From NCBI GenBank assembly GCA_040772085.1, contig JAXGYU010000001.1:434001-498000 (forward strand): DNA of 64,000 nucleotides. The letters run 5' to 3'. The position numbers and the translations under genes are program-made. The number at the start of each line of letters is the position of its first letter. Within the stretch, counting starts at the first letter, position 1. Origin of the DNA: JAXGMV01 sp040772085 (GTDB lineage: Bacteria > Chloroflexota > Anaerolineae > Anaerolineales > Anaerolineaceae). Shown here piece after piece: positions 32,873 to 41,495 of the stretch. The notes beneath the pieces are model-generated. The model searched no databases and was not told the origin of the DNA. It saw only the letters and a list, made by a program, of their open reading frames with translations.

Positions 32873-33553
32873 ATGAAAAAAGCTGTTCGTGCAAAGTGTT
32901 CTGATATGGAACGTGAAGCGGTTTTTAGTGTTCTGGAGGATGTCGCCAGAGCTATTTACAGCTTGTTCCCCGGCATGTGTGAGGTCGTCATCCACGATCT
33001 GACAGACCTGGACAGCTCGACGATCCATATTGTCGGCGATGTCACCGGTCGGACGATTGGTTCCCCGATGACTGATGCCGGCGTCCGGGCGCTGCAGGAA
33101 GGCAACCTTGACCAACTGCTTGGATACCTGACAAAAACAAAAGATGGAAGAGTGCTGCGCTGCGCGGCACCTTTCTTTAAAAACAAGGATGGGGACTACT
33201 TCGCCGCGATGGCGATCAATGTGGATGTGACTGCCTTTGCCTCGGTGCAGCGCGTGGTTGGCGGCTTTTTGCCCAGCATAGACGCGCAGATCGAGGAGTC
33301 ATTCAGTACCAGCCTGGATGAACTGATCGTTGCGAAAGTCAAAACGGCCGGGTCGCAAATTGGCAAGCCGCTTGAGACCATGAACAGGCATGACAAAATG
33401 CGGCTGGTCAATCTGCTGGAGCAGGACGGCGTCTTCAAGTGGCGCAACGCGGTTCCTGCGGTTGCGGAAATTCTGGGGGTAACCAGAACAACGGTTTACA
33501 ACTATTTGAAGCAGAACGGATCCCATAATACTCAGGTGAAGGATGAAAAATAA
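32873..33553 (+). CDS. DauR/YheO-type transcriptional regulator
   Basis: This 226-residue regulator has an N-terminal YheO-like PAS domain (about 15-125; IYSLFPGMCEVVIHDLTDLD, YFAAMAINVDVT) and a C-terminal HTH of the DauR type (about 165-218; FKWRNAVPAVAEILGVTRTT, VYNYLKQ). In Pseudomonas DauR represses D-arginine catabolism (dauBAR) in response to D-Arg. Here the gene overlaps the first dehydrogenase gene by 11 bases and faces dppA, so it very likely senses a D-amino acid and controls both arms. Confidence 0.88.
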   Translation: MKKAVRAKCSDMEREAVFSVLEDVARAIYSLFPGMCEVVIHDLTDLDSSTIHIVGDVTGRTIGSPMTDAGVRALQEGNLDQLLGYLTKTKDGRVLRCAAPFFKNKDGDYFAAMAINVDVTAFASVQRVVGGFLPSIDAQIEESFSTSLDELIVAKVKTAGSQIGKPLETMNRHDKMRLVNLLEQDGVFKWRNAVPAVAEILGVTRTTVYNYLKQNGSHNTQVKDEK

Positions 33554-35639
33554 TCGAATCGAATACCATCCCATACTGAATGCAGCCAATCCCGAAAACT
33601 GGGTGACCTTCTATTGGCAAGGTCAAGCCCTAAGTGCCAAGCCTGGTGAGATGATCTCATCAGCGCTGTTCGCGCACGACATCAAGATCTTTGGCGAGCA
33701 TTACCGCGATCATGCCCCTATGGGTATTTTCTGCGCCAACGGCCAATGTTCACAGTGTCTGGTGCTGGCTAACGACGTTCCCGTCAAAGCCTGCATGACG
33801 CCGGTCAAGGAGGGCATGAAGGTCGAACCCATGATCGGCTTGCCCAAGCTGCCTGAAGGTGATCCGAACGTCAAGGTGGCGGATGTCAAAACCGTAGAGG
33901 TAGAAGTGCTGATCATCGGCGGCGGGCCTGCAGGCCTTTCGGCAGCCATCCAGCTCGGTCAGCACGACATCAAGACTCTGGTGATTGACGACAAGGATCA
34001 GCTCGGCGGCAAGCTGGTACTGCAGACCCACCGTTTCTTTGGTTCGGTTGACGCGGTTTATGCCGGAACACGCGGTATCGACATCGCCAAGCTGCTGGCA
34101 CAGGACGTCGCTAACCAACCCTCCGTCGAAGTGTGGCTGAACACGACCGCTCTGGCAGTCTTCAGCGACAAGACGGTCGGTGTGCTGAAGAACAATAAGG
34201 AATACGTCCACGTCAAACCCGAGCTGCTGATCGTTGCTTCAGGCGCACGTGAAAAAGCACTGGCGTTCAAGGGCAACACGCTCCCGGGTGTCTATGGCGC
34301 AGGCGCTTTCCAGACCCTGGTCAACCGCGACCTGGTGCGTGCTTCGAACAGGCTGTTCATCGTCGGCGGCGGTAACGTTGGATTGATCGCCGGTTATCAC
34401 GCGCTGCAGGCCAACATCGAAGTGATTGGTCTGGTGGAAGCGCTAAAAGAATGCGGCGGTTACAAAGTCCATAAGGACAAGCTGCACCGCCTGGGTGTGC
34501 CGATCTACACGTCGCATACCATCCTGAGCGCCAACGGCACCGACCATGTTGAATCGGTCACGATTGCCAAACTGGATGAAAACTTCCAGCCCATCCCGGG
34601 CAGTGAACGCTCCTTCGAGTGCGACACCGTCCTGATCGCGGTTGGTCTTGATCCGGTGGATGAATTCCTGGTGAAGGCTGAAGAATTCGGTCTGCCCGTA
34701 CTGGCTGCCGGTGATGCCAAGGAGATCGCGGAAGCGTCCGCGGCTATCTTCTCCGGCAAGATCACCGGTCGTGAAGCTGCCAAGGAACTTGGCTACTCAG
34801 TCGGCGACATTCCGAAGGAATGGTATCTGACGGGCGAGATCCTGAAATCAAAACCCGGCGCGATTCATGAGCTGGATGATTTCAATGAGGTCGATGCCGG
34901 CGTCATCCCGGTCATTCATTGCTCACAGGAAATCCCCTGTGACCCGTGCCGGGCACTCTGCATCAATGGTCTCATCATCCTCGACGAATCCGACATCCGC
35001 AGTGTGCCAACCTTCGTAGGCAACAACTACAGTTGCGCCGCGTGTGAACGCTGCGTCGCGGGCTGCCCTGGTCTGGCGATCACGCTGGTCGATTACCGAC
35101 AGAACGCGGAAAATCCGATCATCTCCATCCCGTACGAATTTGGCAAGGAGAAAATCCTGACCAGTGATCTGGTGACGGTGATCGATACCGAAGGCAATGA
35201 TCTGAGCGACGTTGAGGTGGTCAACATCCACCGCATCCCCGAGAATAAATCAACCTTCGTCGTTCAGGTTCAGGCACCCAAAACCATCGCGCGCAAGATC
35301 GCCGGGTTGAAGCTGCAGCCTGAAGAGGTCAACCAGCCGATGGACCGCTATGTGCGGCGCATCGAGGATGACGAGATCATCTGCCGCTGCGAACACGTCA
35401 CCGCCAAAGCCATCCGTGAGCTGATTGCCAAAGGTTACCGCGATTACAACGAAATCAAAGCCGTCACCCGTGCCGGCATGGGCTCCTGTGGTGGTAAGAC
35501 TTGTACCTCGCTTATCCTGCGTCTGTTCCGCGAGCAGAACATTCCGCTTTCCGAGGTGACCATGAATGTCAAGCGGCCGTTGTTTGTTGAAGTACCCCTG
35601 GGTGTCTTTGCTGGCGTGAAGGAGAAAGACCATGAGTAA
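33543..35639 (+). CDS. Multi-cluster FAD oxidoreductase, alpha-type subunit of an amino acid/opine dehydrogenase
   Basis: This 698-residue fusion carries several electron-transfer modules. An N-terminal plant-type [2Fe-2S] domain has C64, C69, C72 and C84. An FAD/NAD domain starts with IIGGGPAG (126-131) and a second nucleotide site VGGGNVG. A ferredoxin-like insert has cysteines near 460-470 and C498, C501, C504, C508. A C-terminal BFD-like [2Fe-2S] site has C614, C616, C649, C654. In D-hydroxyproline, proline and opine dehydrogenases these parts are usually split among alpha and gamma subunits. The stop overlaps the start of the DAO-family beta-type gene. Substrate is inferred to be a D- or N-alkyl amino acid. 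Confidence 0.88.
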   Translation: MKNNRIEYHPILNAANPENWVTFYWQGQALSAKPGEMISSALFAHDIKIFGEHYRDHAPMGIFCANGQCSQCLVLANDVPVKACMTPVKEGMKVEPMIGLPKLPEGDPNVKVADVKTVEVEVLIIGGGPAGLSAAIQLGQHDIKTLVIDDKDQLGGKLVLQTHRFFGSVDAVYAGTRGIDIAKLLAQDVANQPSVEVWLNTTALAVFSDKTVGVLKNNKEYVHVKPELLIVASGAREKALAFKGNTLPGVYGAGAFQTLVNRDLVRASNRLFIVGGGNVGLIAGYHALQANIEVIGLVEALKECGGYKVHKDKLHRLGVPIYTSHTILSANGTDHVESVTIAKLDENFQPIPGSERSFECDTVLIAVGLDPVDEFLVKAEEFGLPVLAAGDAKEIAEASAAIFSGKITGREAAKELGYSVGDIPKEWYLTGEILKSKPGAIHELDDFNEVDAGVIPVIHCSQEIPCDPCRALCINGLIILDESDIRSVPTFVGNNYSCAACERCVAGCPGLAITLVDYRQNAENPIISIPYEFGKEKILTSDLVTVIDTEGNDLSDVEVVNIHRIPENKSTFVVQVQAPKTIARKIAGLKLQPEEVNQPMDRYVRRIEDDEIICRCEHVTAKAIRELIAKGYRDYNEIKAVTRAGMGSCGGKTCTSLILRLFREQNIPLSEVTMNVKRPLFVEVPLGVFAGVKEKDHE

Positions 35640-36792
35640 AAACACATACGACGTGATCATCATTGGTGCCGGCAGCATCGGCGTCCCCGCCGCCCACAGG
35701 CTGGCCGCGGAAGGGCTGGAAGTACTGGTGATTGATAAATTCGCCAGTCAGGGACAGGGTTCGAACAAAGCCGCTATCGGCGGTATCCGGGCCACACACT
35801 CTGATCCAGCGAAAATCAAGCTCTGCCAGCGTACGCTCGAGATTGTTTCCACCTGGGAAGATGTTTACGGGCATAACCTGGAATGGACGACTGGCGGCTA
35901 CAGCTTTGTGGCTTACCGGCAGAAAGAGGAGAAGACCCTCAAGGACCTGCTGGTCGTTCAGAAGGGCTATGGGCTGAACATCGACTGGTATGACAAGGAC
36001 GCGCTGCTGGAGAGGGTACCCGATCTCAACCCGCACGGGCTGATCGGCGGGACGATCTCACCGGAAGATGGTCATTGCTCGACCATCCTGGCGGGACATG
36101 CCTACTATGATGTCGCCAAGCAATATGGTGCAGATTTCGTCTATCTCGAAAATGTTGTCGAAATCCTGCAGGAGAATGGTCGCATCAGCGGCGTTCGTAC
36201 CGACAAGAATACGTATTACGCGCCAGTACTGATCAACACCGCCGGACCATGGGCGAATGAGGTCGGCAAGCTTGCTGGCTTTGACCATCCGGTCATGCCG
36301 GATCAACATGAAGCTGGCATCACTGAGCCGGTCGCGAACTTCATGCTGCCCATGATCGTGGACATCATCCCGACTGAGGATTCGGTCAACTATTACTTCT
36401 ACCAATTGCATAGCGGACAGGTTGTGTTCTGTATCACGCCTAATCCGAGCATCTGGGGCTACAACCGTAATGAGACCAGCAAATTCCTGCCGATGGTCGC
36501 CAAACGCATGGTCAATCTGATGCCGAAGCTGGCGAACATCCGTGTCCGCCGCACCTGGCGTGGTCTCTACCCGATGACCCCGGATGGCTCGCCGCTGATC
36601 GGTGAGATGAAAGAACTGCCGGGTTACCTGGTAGCAATTGGCATGTGCGGTCAGGGCTTCATGCTCGGTCCCGGCCTCGGCGAATTGTTGTGCCGCATGG
36701 TTGTTCAGAAAGAGGTCAGTGCGGATGACCAGTTGATTCTCAATACATTATCGCCTTACAGACAGTTCAAGGGGATGGAGGCGCTCAAGTAA
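35632..36792 (+). CDS. DAO-family FAD oxidoreductase, beta-type subunit
   Basis: This 386-residue protein belongs to the D-amino acid oxidase/sarcosine oxidase beta family, which oxidizes the C-N bond of amino acids. The FAD loop IIIGAGSIGVPAAHRLA lies at 9-25, followed by the substrate-side GSNKAAIGGIRATHSD, and the C-terminal GLYPMTPDGSPLIGEM and GMCGQGFMLGPGLGE close the FAD site. It overlaps the alpha-type gene by eight bases, so the two form one complex. Electrons would pass from this FAD through the alpha subunit's iron-sulfur clusters. A strong terminator follows. Confidence 0.9.
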   Translation: MSKNTYDVIIIGAGSIGVPAAHRLAAEGLEVLVIDKFASQGQGSNKAAIGGIRATHSDPAKIKLCQRTLEIVSTWEDVYGHNLEWTTGGYSFVAYRQKEEKTLKDLLVVQKGYGLNIDWYDKDALLERVPDLNPHGLIGGTISPEDGHCSTILAGHAYYDVAKQYGADFVYLENVVEILQENGRISGVRTDKNTYYAPVLINTAGPWANEVGKLAGFDHPVMPDQHEAGITEPVANFMLPMIVDIIPTEDSVNYYFYQLHSGQVVFCITPNPSIWGYNRNETSKFLPMVAKRMVNLMPKLANIRVRRTWRGLYPMTPDGSPLIGEMKELPGYLVAIGMCGQGFMLGPGLGELLCRMVVQKEVSADDQLILNTLSPYRQFKGMEALK

Positions 36793-36820
36793 TTCCGTAA
36801 GATTCTGATCTGTGTATCAG

Positions 36821-36860
36821 GCACAACAAGGAAGCTGAGCAGCTTCCTTGTTGTGTTTAA
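36821..36860. terminator. Terminator past the amine dehydrogenase operon
   Basis: ACAACAAGGAAGCT / AGCTTCCTTGTTGT form a 14-bp perfect stem with a GAGC loop and a GTTT tail. It also faces the end of the convergent ADP-ribosylglycohydrolase gene. Confidence 0.85.
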
Positions 36861-36884
36861 TGCAGATAACGGAAAGTATGGGCG

Positions 36885-37718
36885 CTACAGCTTGATGGGC
36901 GGCGCGAATTGATGCCAGTCCTCATAGATCGTCAGCAGGTCCGGGTCGAGGTAGGAGAGCGCCTCTGCCTTAAGGGCCGGGGGGATGTCGTAATAGGCTT
37001 CGGCGATCGCGCCGGTGATTGCCGCCATCGTATCGCTGTCACCGCCCAGCGAGATGGCAACTCGGATTGCGTCCTCAAAGGAGGTGGATTCCAGGAAACT
37101 CTCGATTGCTTGCGGCACGGTTCCCTGGCAGGAGACGTCGAAACGATAAGTGGGTCGAATCTCATCAATGGTGAAATTAAGCGGGTAGAAGTTGCTGACG
37201 ACATGCTCACGGATCTCGGCCATGGAAGCGCCTGACCGGGCGAGCCAGATCGCTGCCGCGGTTGCCTTCGCGCCTTTTATCCCCTCCGGATGGTTGTGCG
37301 TGACGGCTGTGATCGTCTCAGCCAGGCGCTCAGCTTCTTCCAGTGACCCCGCGGCGAAGCCGGCCGGACTGACGCGCATGGCGGCGCCGTTGCCGTAACT
37401 GTTGTAGGGGATGGGGTTCTCGCTGAACATCCAGCGCTTGAAACCGCCGCCGTATCCGCAGCGCGGGTATTTGCGGCCGATATTCTGCATCCATTTCACG
37501 CTCATACCGCTCAGCAGCGTGAAGAATGCATCACTGTAGCCCGCGTCTGAAGGTGGCTGCAGCTTAGACGTTTCCATGATAGCCTTCGCGAGCGCCAGCG
37601 TCATGATGCTGTCGTCCGTGGGGAAGCAGCGGGTGGTGAAAAGGGAAAATTCCTTGCTGCGGTTGTTGTAGAACTCAAAACGAGAGCCGATAATATCGCC
37701 GATCACTGCACCAATCAT
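36885..37718 (-). CDS. ADP-ribosylglycohydrolase family protein
   Basis: This 277-residue alpha-helical, magnesium-dependent hydrolase removes ADP-ribose from proteins, nucleic acids or small molecules. The two metal-binding motifs are present: FPTDDSIMTLA near residue 33 and GGDSDTMAAITGAIAEA near 225, with GDIIGSRFE at the N-terminus. AGGGAGGG lies ahead of the ATG. It starts 15 bases past the mcrC stop on the same strand, so it is probably read with the McrBC genes. Unlike them it has host-like base composition. A defence role is possible but unproven; family members also act in ordinary metabolism. Confidence 0.9.
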   Translation of the reverse strand: MIGAVIGDIIGSRFEFYNNRSKEFSLFTTRCFPTDDSIMTLALAKAIMETSKLQPPSDAGYSDAFFTLLSGMSVKWMQNIGRKYPRCGYGGGFKRWMFSENPIPYNSYGNGAAMRVSPAGFAAGSLEEAERLAETITAVTHNHPEGIKGAKATAAAIWLARSGASMAEIREHVVSNFYPLNFTIDEIRPTYRFDVSCQGTVPQAIESFLESTSFEDAIRVAISLGGDSDTMAAITGAIAEAYYDIPPALKAEALSYLDPDLLTIYEDWHQFAPPIKL

Positions 37719-37733
37719 GTATCCCTCCCTTGA

Positions 37734-38783
37734 TTATTGAATGGATAGCCAATTGCAGAGGCTGTCTAGCTGAGTTTTAATGCCACTCCATGTCTGATTC
37801 AGGTCCAATGTCTTTACGCTAATCTTGTTGCCCCCAATGATCAGGTCTTCGTCTGGAGTAATTTCCTCGTCTGTTTTCGCATAGAGGATCACCCCAGCGA
37901 CATTCCCTGATAATGACCAATCACAATTCTTTACGTAGGCGTACATTTGATAAAGGTTATGCGAATGGTAACTTTTTTTGTTATACCTCGAGTTGTATTG
38001 CATAGTCCCTTTTTCGTAGAATTTTGTGTCAATAATAAGACGCTTAATTCCATTCTTCATAGTGATGTCACTCTTCATGATGGGTAAAAAGCCACTTACC
38101 ATTGGATCTGCTATATCCCATTTAATTTGAGCTTCGCGAGGATCGTAATAAGGGCGATGTTTTCTATAATATTCCAAAACGAATTTTTCAAACAGACGGG
38201 ACATAGCTTCGTCTTGTAACCATGTTGTTAACTTAAATGAGCCAGATTCTGGCGAGATCAACATTCCCTTCACAGTTAATCGACATATTCCAATTAGCAT
38301 GCGATAGCTGGCATTGTGACGATGGTACCTCAGTGCATCCCACCTGATATTTCTTGGCTCGATTTCTTTAACATCAGAGAGATACGGTAATAGTTTTCGT
38401 ATTGACTGCCGATTCTTTGGCTTGACATCTCCATGGCGAAGTAGTAAGAGCAGTACACTCTTAAGTGCTTGATTATGTGGTGAGTCCACCGAAAACTCAT
38501 CAAAAGAACAAACCAGTCTCCCTTGCCTCTGGGTTTGCTTCTTGATCGTCTCGGAAATGATTATTCGTCCGCGTAATCCGGATAATATTTCTACCTGCTC
38601 TACGTATTCCCTATATAGTCCCCGTTTGACTTGAGCAGTAATCCCGTGGACAAGGATAGCGGCAAAAAGATCATGAATATGGTCGAACTCTTCCGAAGCT
38701 AAATATTCATTCCCAGTTTCATGAAGGGTCTGGTAAGCATAGGAAAGCATGTAGTAGATATTCTTGATCGGGATGTTAGCCAT
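37734..38783 (-). CDS. mcrC: McrC-family nuclease subunit of a type IV restriction system
   Basis: This 349-residue protein has an N-terminal domain that contacts and stimulates the McrB ring (about 1-130) and a C-terminal PD-(D/E)xK nuclease. The catalytic set is visible as D239 and D252-T-K254 (MKSDITMKN, LIIDTKFY). McrBC cuts DNA carrying modified cytosines, driven by McrB GTP hydrolysis. The start overlaps mcrB by eight bases. Base composition is clearly more A+T-rich than the flanking genes, which suggests acquisition by transfer. Confidence 0.92.
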   Translation of the reverse strand: MANIPIKNIYYMLSYAYQTLHETGNEYLASEEFDHIHDLFAAILVHGITAQVKRGLYREYVEQVEILSGLRGRIIISETIKKQTQRQGRLVCSFDEFSVDSPHNQALKSVLLLLLRHGDVKPKNRQSIRKLLPYLSDVKEIEPRNIRWDALRYHRHNASYRMLIGICRLTVKGMLISPESGSFKLTTWLQDEAMSRLFEKFVLEYYRKHRPYYDPREAQIKWDIADPMVSGFLPIMKSDITMKNGIKRLIIDTKFYEKGTMQYNSRYNKKSYHSHNLYQMYAYVKNCDWSLSGNVAGVILYAKTDEEITPDEDLIIGGNKISVKTLDLNQTWSGIKTQLDSLCNWLSIQ

Positions 38784-40053
38784 TCAAAGCGGTCCGCAAG
38801 CGAGAAGACCAGTCAAAGACTTTCGAAGGTTCATCGAACCAATATTCAGTAATGAGCGGTATTAGCTCATATTCGACAATTGCCTTTAGGGTATCATCAG
38901 CGCAACTATCGACGCAAAGATAACTGTGGCCTATCTGAAAGCCTGTACCAAGAGAGGCATCAGATTCAATGTCAACATTCAAAGATTGTACGGCGGATAC
39001 TAATGAATTAAACTTTTGATTATTTAATTTTGATTGTATTCTCTTAAATCCTTCCGACTGGAATGCAGGATTCAGGTCGAAAAAAGCAAAGCGCCGTCTT
39101 AAAGCGTAATCAATCATCGCCAGACTGCGATCTGCCGTATTCATCATTCCGAGAATGTAGACATTTTCGGGAACCATAAAAGGTTCATCTTTATAGAGTA
39201 GCTGAGTCGCATATTGAATTCCTCGCTTGTCATGTTCGATGAGCATCAGCAGCTCGCCAAATATCTTGCTAAGATTACCGCGATTAATTTCGTCTATGAT
39301 AAAGAAAAATGGGCGGTTGGGATCTTTTGTTGCATTCAAGCAAAATTTGTAAAAAGGCCCATAACTAAGCTGAAAGCCATTCCCGCTTGGTCGAAAGCCC
39401 ATTACAAAGTCTTCGTAACTATAACTCTGATGGAATTGTACAGTTGCTACACGGGTTTCGTCTTTCTCCCCCATAATAGAAAAAGCTAGTCGCTTGGCTG
39501 CAAATGTTTTACCAACACCTGGTGGACCTTGAAGGATGAGATTCTTTTTTCTAGATAGTAAATTAGTTAGAATCTCATAGTCACTGTCATTTAAAAATAC
39601 CTCATCGAGAAAATATTCCTTTGAGTATGCCGGGCACTTGTTGGTCGTTTCAGATGGCAATAGAGGTCCATCTACCATAGGAACTTTCTTCTCAGCGATT
39701 ACTGGCGGATTCAGCACTCCATCTTTCGGTAATGCAATTTCCTTGATTTTTTCATAATTCAGGAACTCAATATATTTCTTCATAGCAGCCGCTAAAGCAC
39801 CGTGGTCAGCAATTTTAATTTCTTCATAATTATGTGCATTAATTATTACATTGTAAGCATTTTGAAAATCGTCCACCGTAGCGTATTCAAATAAATCTAA
39901 ATGTATGACTGACTTCAATCCTGTTAATTTTTTGCATGTATTTTTTAAAGCACTTGAATAACTATTAGTTGTAGTAACTGGATGACCCTTTATATCCATC
40001 CATCGCCTAAATCTTGATGCGCGTTTTGTTGATTCTTTGTCATACCAAATCAT
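38776..40053 (-). CDS. mcrB: McrB-family AAA+ GTPase of a type IV restriction system
   Basis: This 425-residue AAA+ protein has Walker A GPPGVGKT at 176-183, Walker B FFFIIDEINRGNLSKIFGEL with D254-E255, and the McrB-type MNTADRSLAMID and ALRRRFAFFDL motifs. The N-terminal 110 residues are not the known DUF3578 or EVE-type DNA readers. They look like a SAM-like helical module, RFRRWMDIKGHPVTTTNSYS, reminiscent of the core-binding part of tyrosine recombinases. What modification it recognises is therefore open. GAGGAGG precedes the ATG. It is A+T-rich compared with its neighbours. Confidence 0.92.
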   Translation of the reverse strand: MIWYDKESTKRASRFRRWMDIKGHPVTTTNSYSSALKNTCKKLTGLKSVIHLDLFEYATVDDFQNAYNVIINAHNYEEIKIADHGALAAAMKKYIEFLNYEKIKEIALPKDGVLNPPVIAEKKVPMVDGPLLPSETTNKCPAYSKEYFLDEVFLNDSDYEILTNLLSRKKNLILQGPPGVGKTFAAKRLAFSIMGEKDETRVATVQFHQSYSYEDFVMGFRPSGNGFQLSYGPFYKFCLNATKDPNRPFFFIIDEINRGNLSKIFGELLMLIEHDKRGIQYATQLLYKDEPFMVPENVYILGMMNTADRSLAMIDYALRRRFAFFDLNPAFQSEGFKRIQSKLNNQKFNSLVSAVQSLNVDIESDASLGTGFQIGHSYLCVDSCADDTLKAIVEYELIPLITEYWFDEPSKVFDWSSRLRTALNG

Positions 40054-40133
40054 TATCGATTTTTCCTCCTCGCAGGCGTATTATTGCATAGAATTTTGGC
40101 TGAAAAAACCAAGAAAAATGGATTAAACGATTG

Positions 40134-40173
40134 GATTTAATATATATAACTAAGAAAAAGTTATATCTAAATC
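40134..40173. repeat. A+T-rich inverted repeat upstream of mcrB
   Basis: The arms GATTTA..ATATAACT and AGTTATAT.TAAATC (outer and inner parts pair, with a small bulge) surround AAGAAAA. A further palindrome, CCAAATTTGG, lies at 40177-40186. This 150-base gap between mcrB and the MFS gene is markedly A+T-rich. It could be an mcrBC operator or the edge of transferred DNA. Confidence 0.6.
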
Positions 40174-40201
40174 ATACCAAATTTGGGGTACAATTTCAAG
40201 T

Positions 40202-41464
40202 TTAATCGAGCGGAAGTTTGCTTTCTGGATGGGGATTTCTGCGTGTATCTGTCGGTACGCGCTGCGAGATGATGGCGGTCATCAACGCGTAAAGGATGGC
40301 ACCGGCGATGAACGCGATGCGCAGGTTAAACCAGGTGGCAATGGCTGCGCCGAGCATCGGAGAAATGCCTCGCGCCATAGACATAATCGAGTTGTCGATG
40401 CCGAAAACCGTGCCCTCGTCGCCGCTTTGGGTCGCGTTGGTGAGCAGCGCGCTGGCTGAGGGGGTGATGCCGCCGGCGGTCACGCCGACCAGCACTTGTA
40501 GGACCACCAGCTGCCAGACATCGGTCACAAAACTTTGCAGGATGTACAACACCATCGCCAGCCCGGCGCTGAAGAGCAGGATCTTGCGATGACCAATCTT
40601 GTCACCAAGCTGGCCGAAATAGACCGCGAAAATCGTCATGCTGGCGGAGCTCAGGCCGATGATCAGACCGGTCGAAGTGTTGAGCCCCGAGCTATCTGCG
40701 CCCATCAGCTCGAGCACAAAGAGCGACAGGATGGGCATGACCAGCGAGCCGGCAAACTGGCTGATAAAGCGCACCAGATAGGCAATCCGGATACGGTCGG
40801 ACGAGAAAATCCGTTTCCACTCACTCAGCATGCGCGGCGGTTTCTTGTCGGACTTAACTGGCTTGTGGGTCTCCAGCACAAAAATGGTCACGATGACGCC
40901 GCCAAGGAACAACAATCCAGCGGTGATGTAAAACACCTGGTGATAGCCAAGCAGGTCAGCGATGACACCACCGATCATCGGGCCGAGCGCGTTGCCCAGA
41001 CCCAGCGCGGTCTGTATCAGCCCCATCCCCAGGCCAATGCGGTCGCGGGGTACCTCAGAGGCGATCAGCGCCGAGCCGGCAGCGATCGTTCCGGTGATGA
41101 AACCCTGCGTCGCGCGCAGCAGGATCAGATGCTCGGCACGGGTGGCGAACACCATCAGGATGGTGATGACAGCCGCGCCGTACATCGAGCGCTGTACCAT
41201 GATCTTACGCCCCAGCCGGTCCGCGAGCGAGCCCCAGAAGGGTGAGGCAATCATCATGGTGAAGGACATGGAGGAGAAGACCAGCCCGGAGAGCAGCTCG
41301 ATCGAGAGGCCTGTATCCGTGCCTAGTTCGCGCACGTATAGCGGCAGAAAAGGAAAGATGCTTGAGAAACCGATGGAGGTGACCAGATGCGCGACCGCCA
41401 TGGCGACGACGGTTTTCTTCCACGGGGTGGAAGCGATGGAAGCAAGTTGATTCTTTAAGCGCAT
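40202..41464 (-). CDS. MFS transporter (multidrug efflux-like, DHA1 type)
   Basis: This 420-residue protein has twelve transmembrane helices. The loop 2-3 motif SPFWGSLADRLGRKIMVQRS is the MFS motif A (GxxxDRxGRR), and the matching half-site GQLGDKIGHRKILLFSAG is in the second half. The helix-5 antiporter-like GLGNALGPMIGG fits the drug/proton antiporter class. ATG 41464 is the start; the longer frame to 41542 runs through the tRNA-Glu gene and is not coding. The substrate is unknown. Confidence 0.9.
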   Translation of the reverse strand: MRLKNQLASIASTPWKKTVVAMAVAHLVTSIGFSSIFPFLPLYVRELGTDTGLSIELLSGLVFSSMSFTMMIASPFWGSLADRLGRKIMVQRSMYGAAVITILMVFATRAEHLILLRATQGFITGTIAAGSALIASEVPRDRIGLGMGLIQTALGLGNALGPMIGGVIADLLGYHQVFYITAGLLFLGGVIVTIFVLETHKPVKSDKKPPRMLSEWKRIFSSDRIRIAYLVRFISQFAGSLVMPILSLFVLELMGADSSGLNTSTGLIIGLSSASMTIFAVYFGQLGDKIGHRKILLFSAGLAMVLYILQSFVTDVWQLVVLQVLVGVTAGGITPSASALLTNATQSGDEGTVFGIDNSIMSMARGISPMLGAAIATWFNLRIAFIAGAILYALMTAIISQRVPTDTRRNPHPESKLPLD

Positions 41465-41495
41465 CAGAGAGTGTTCCGGTAATAAAAAACGAGAG

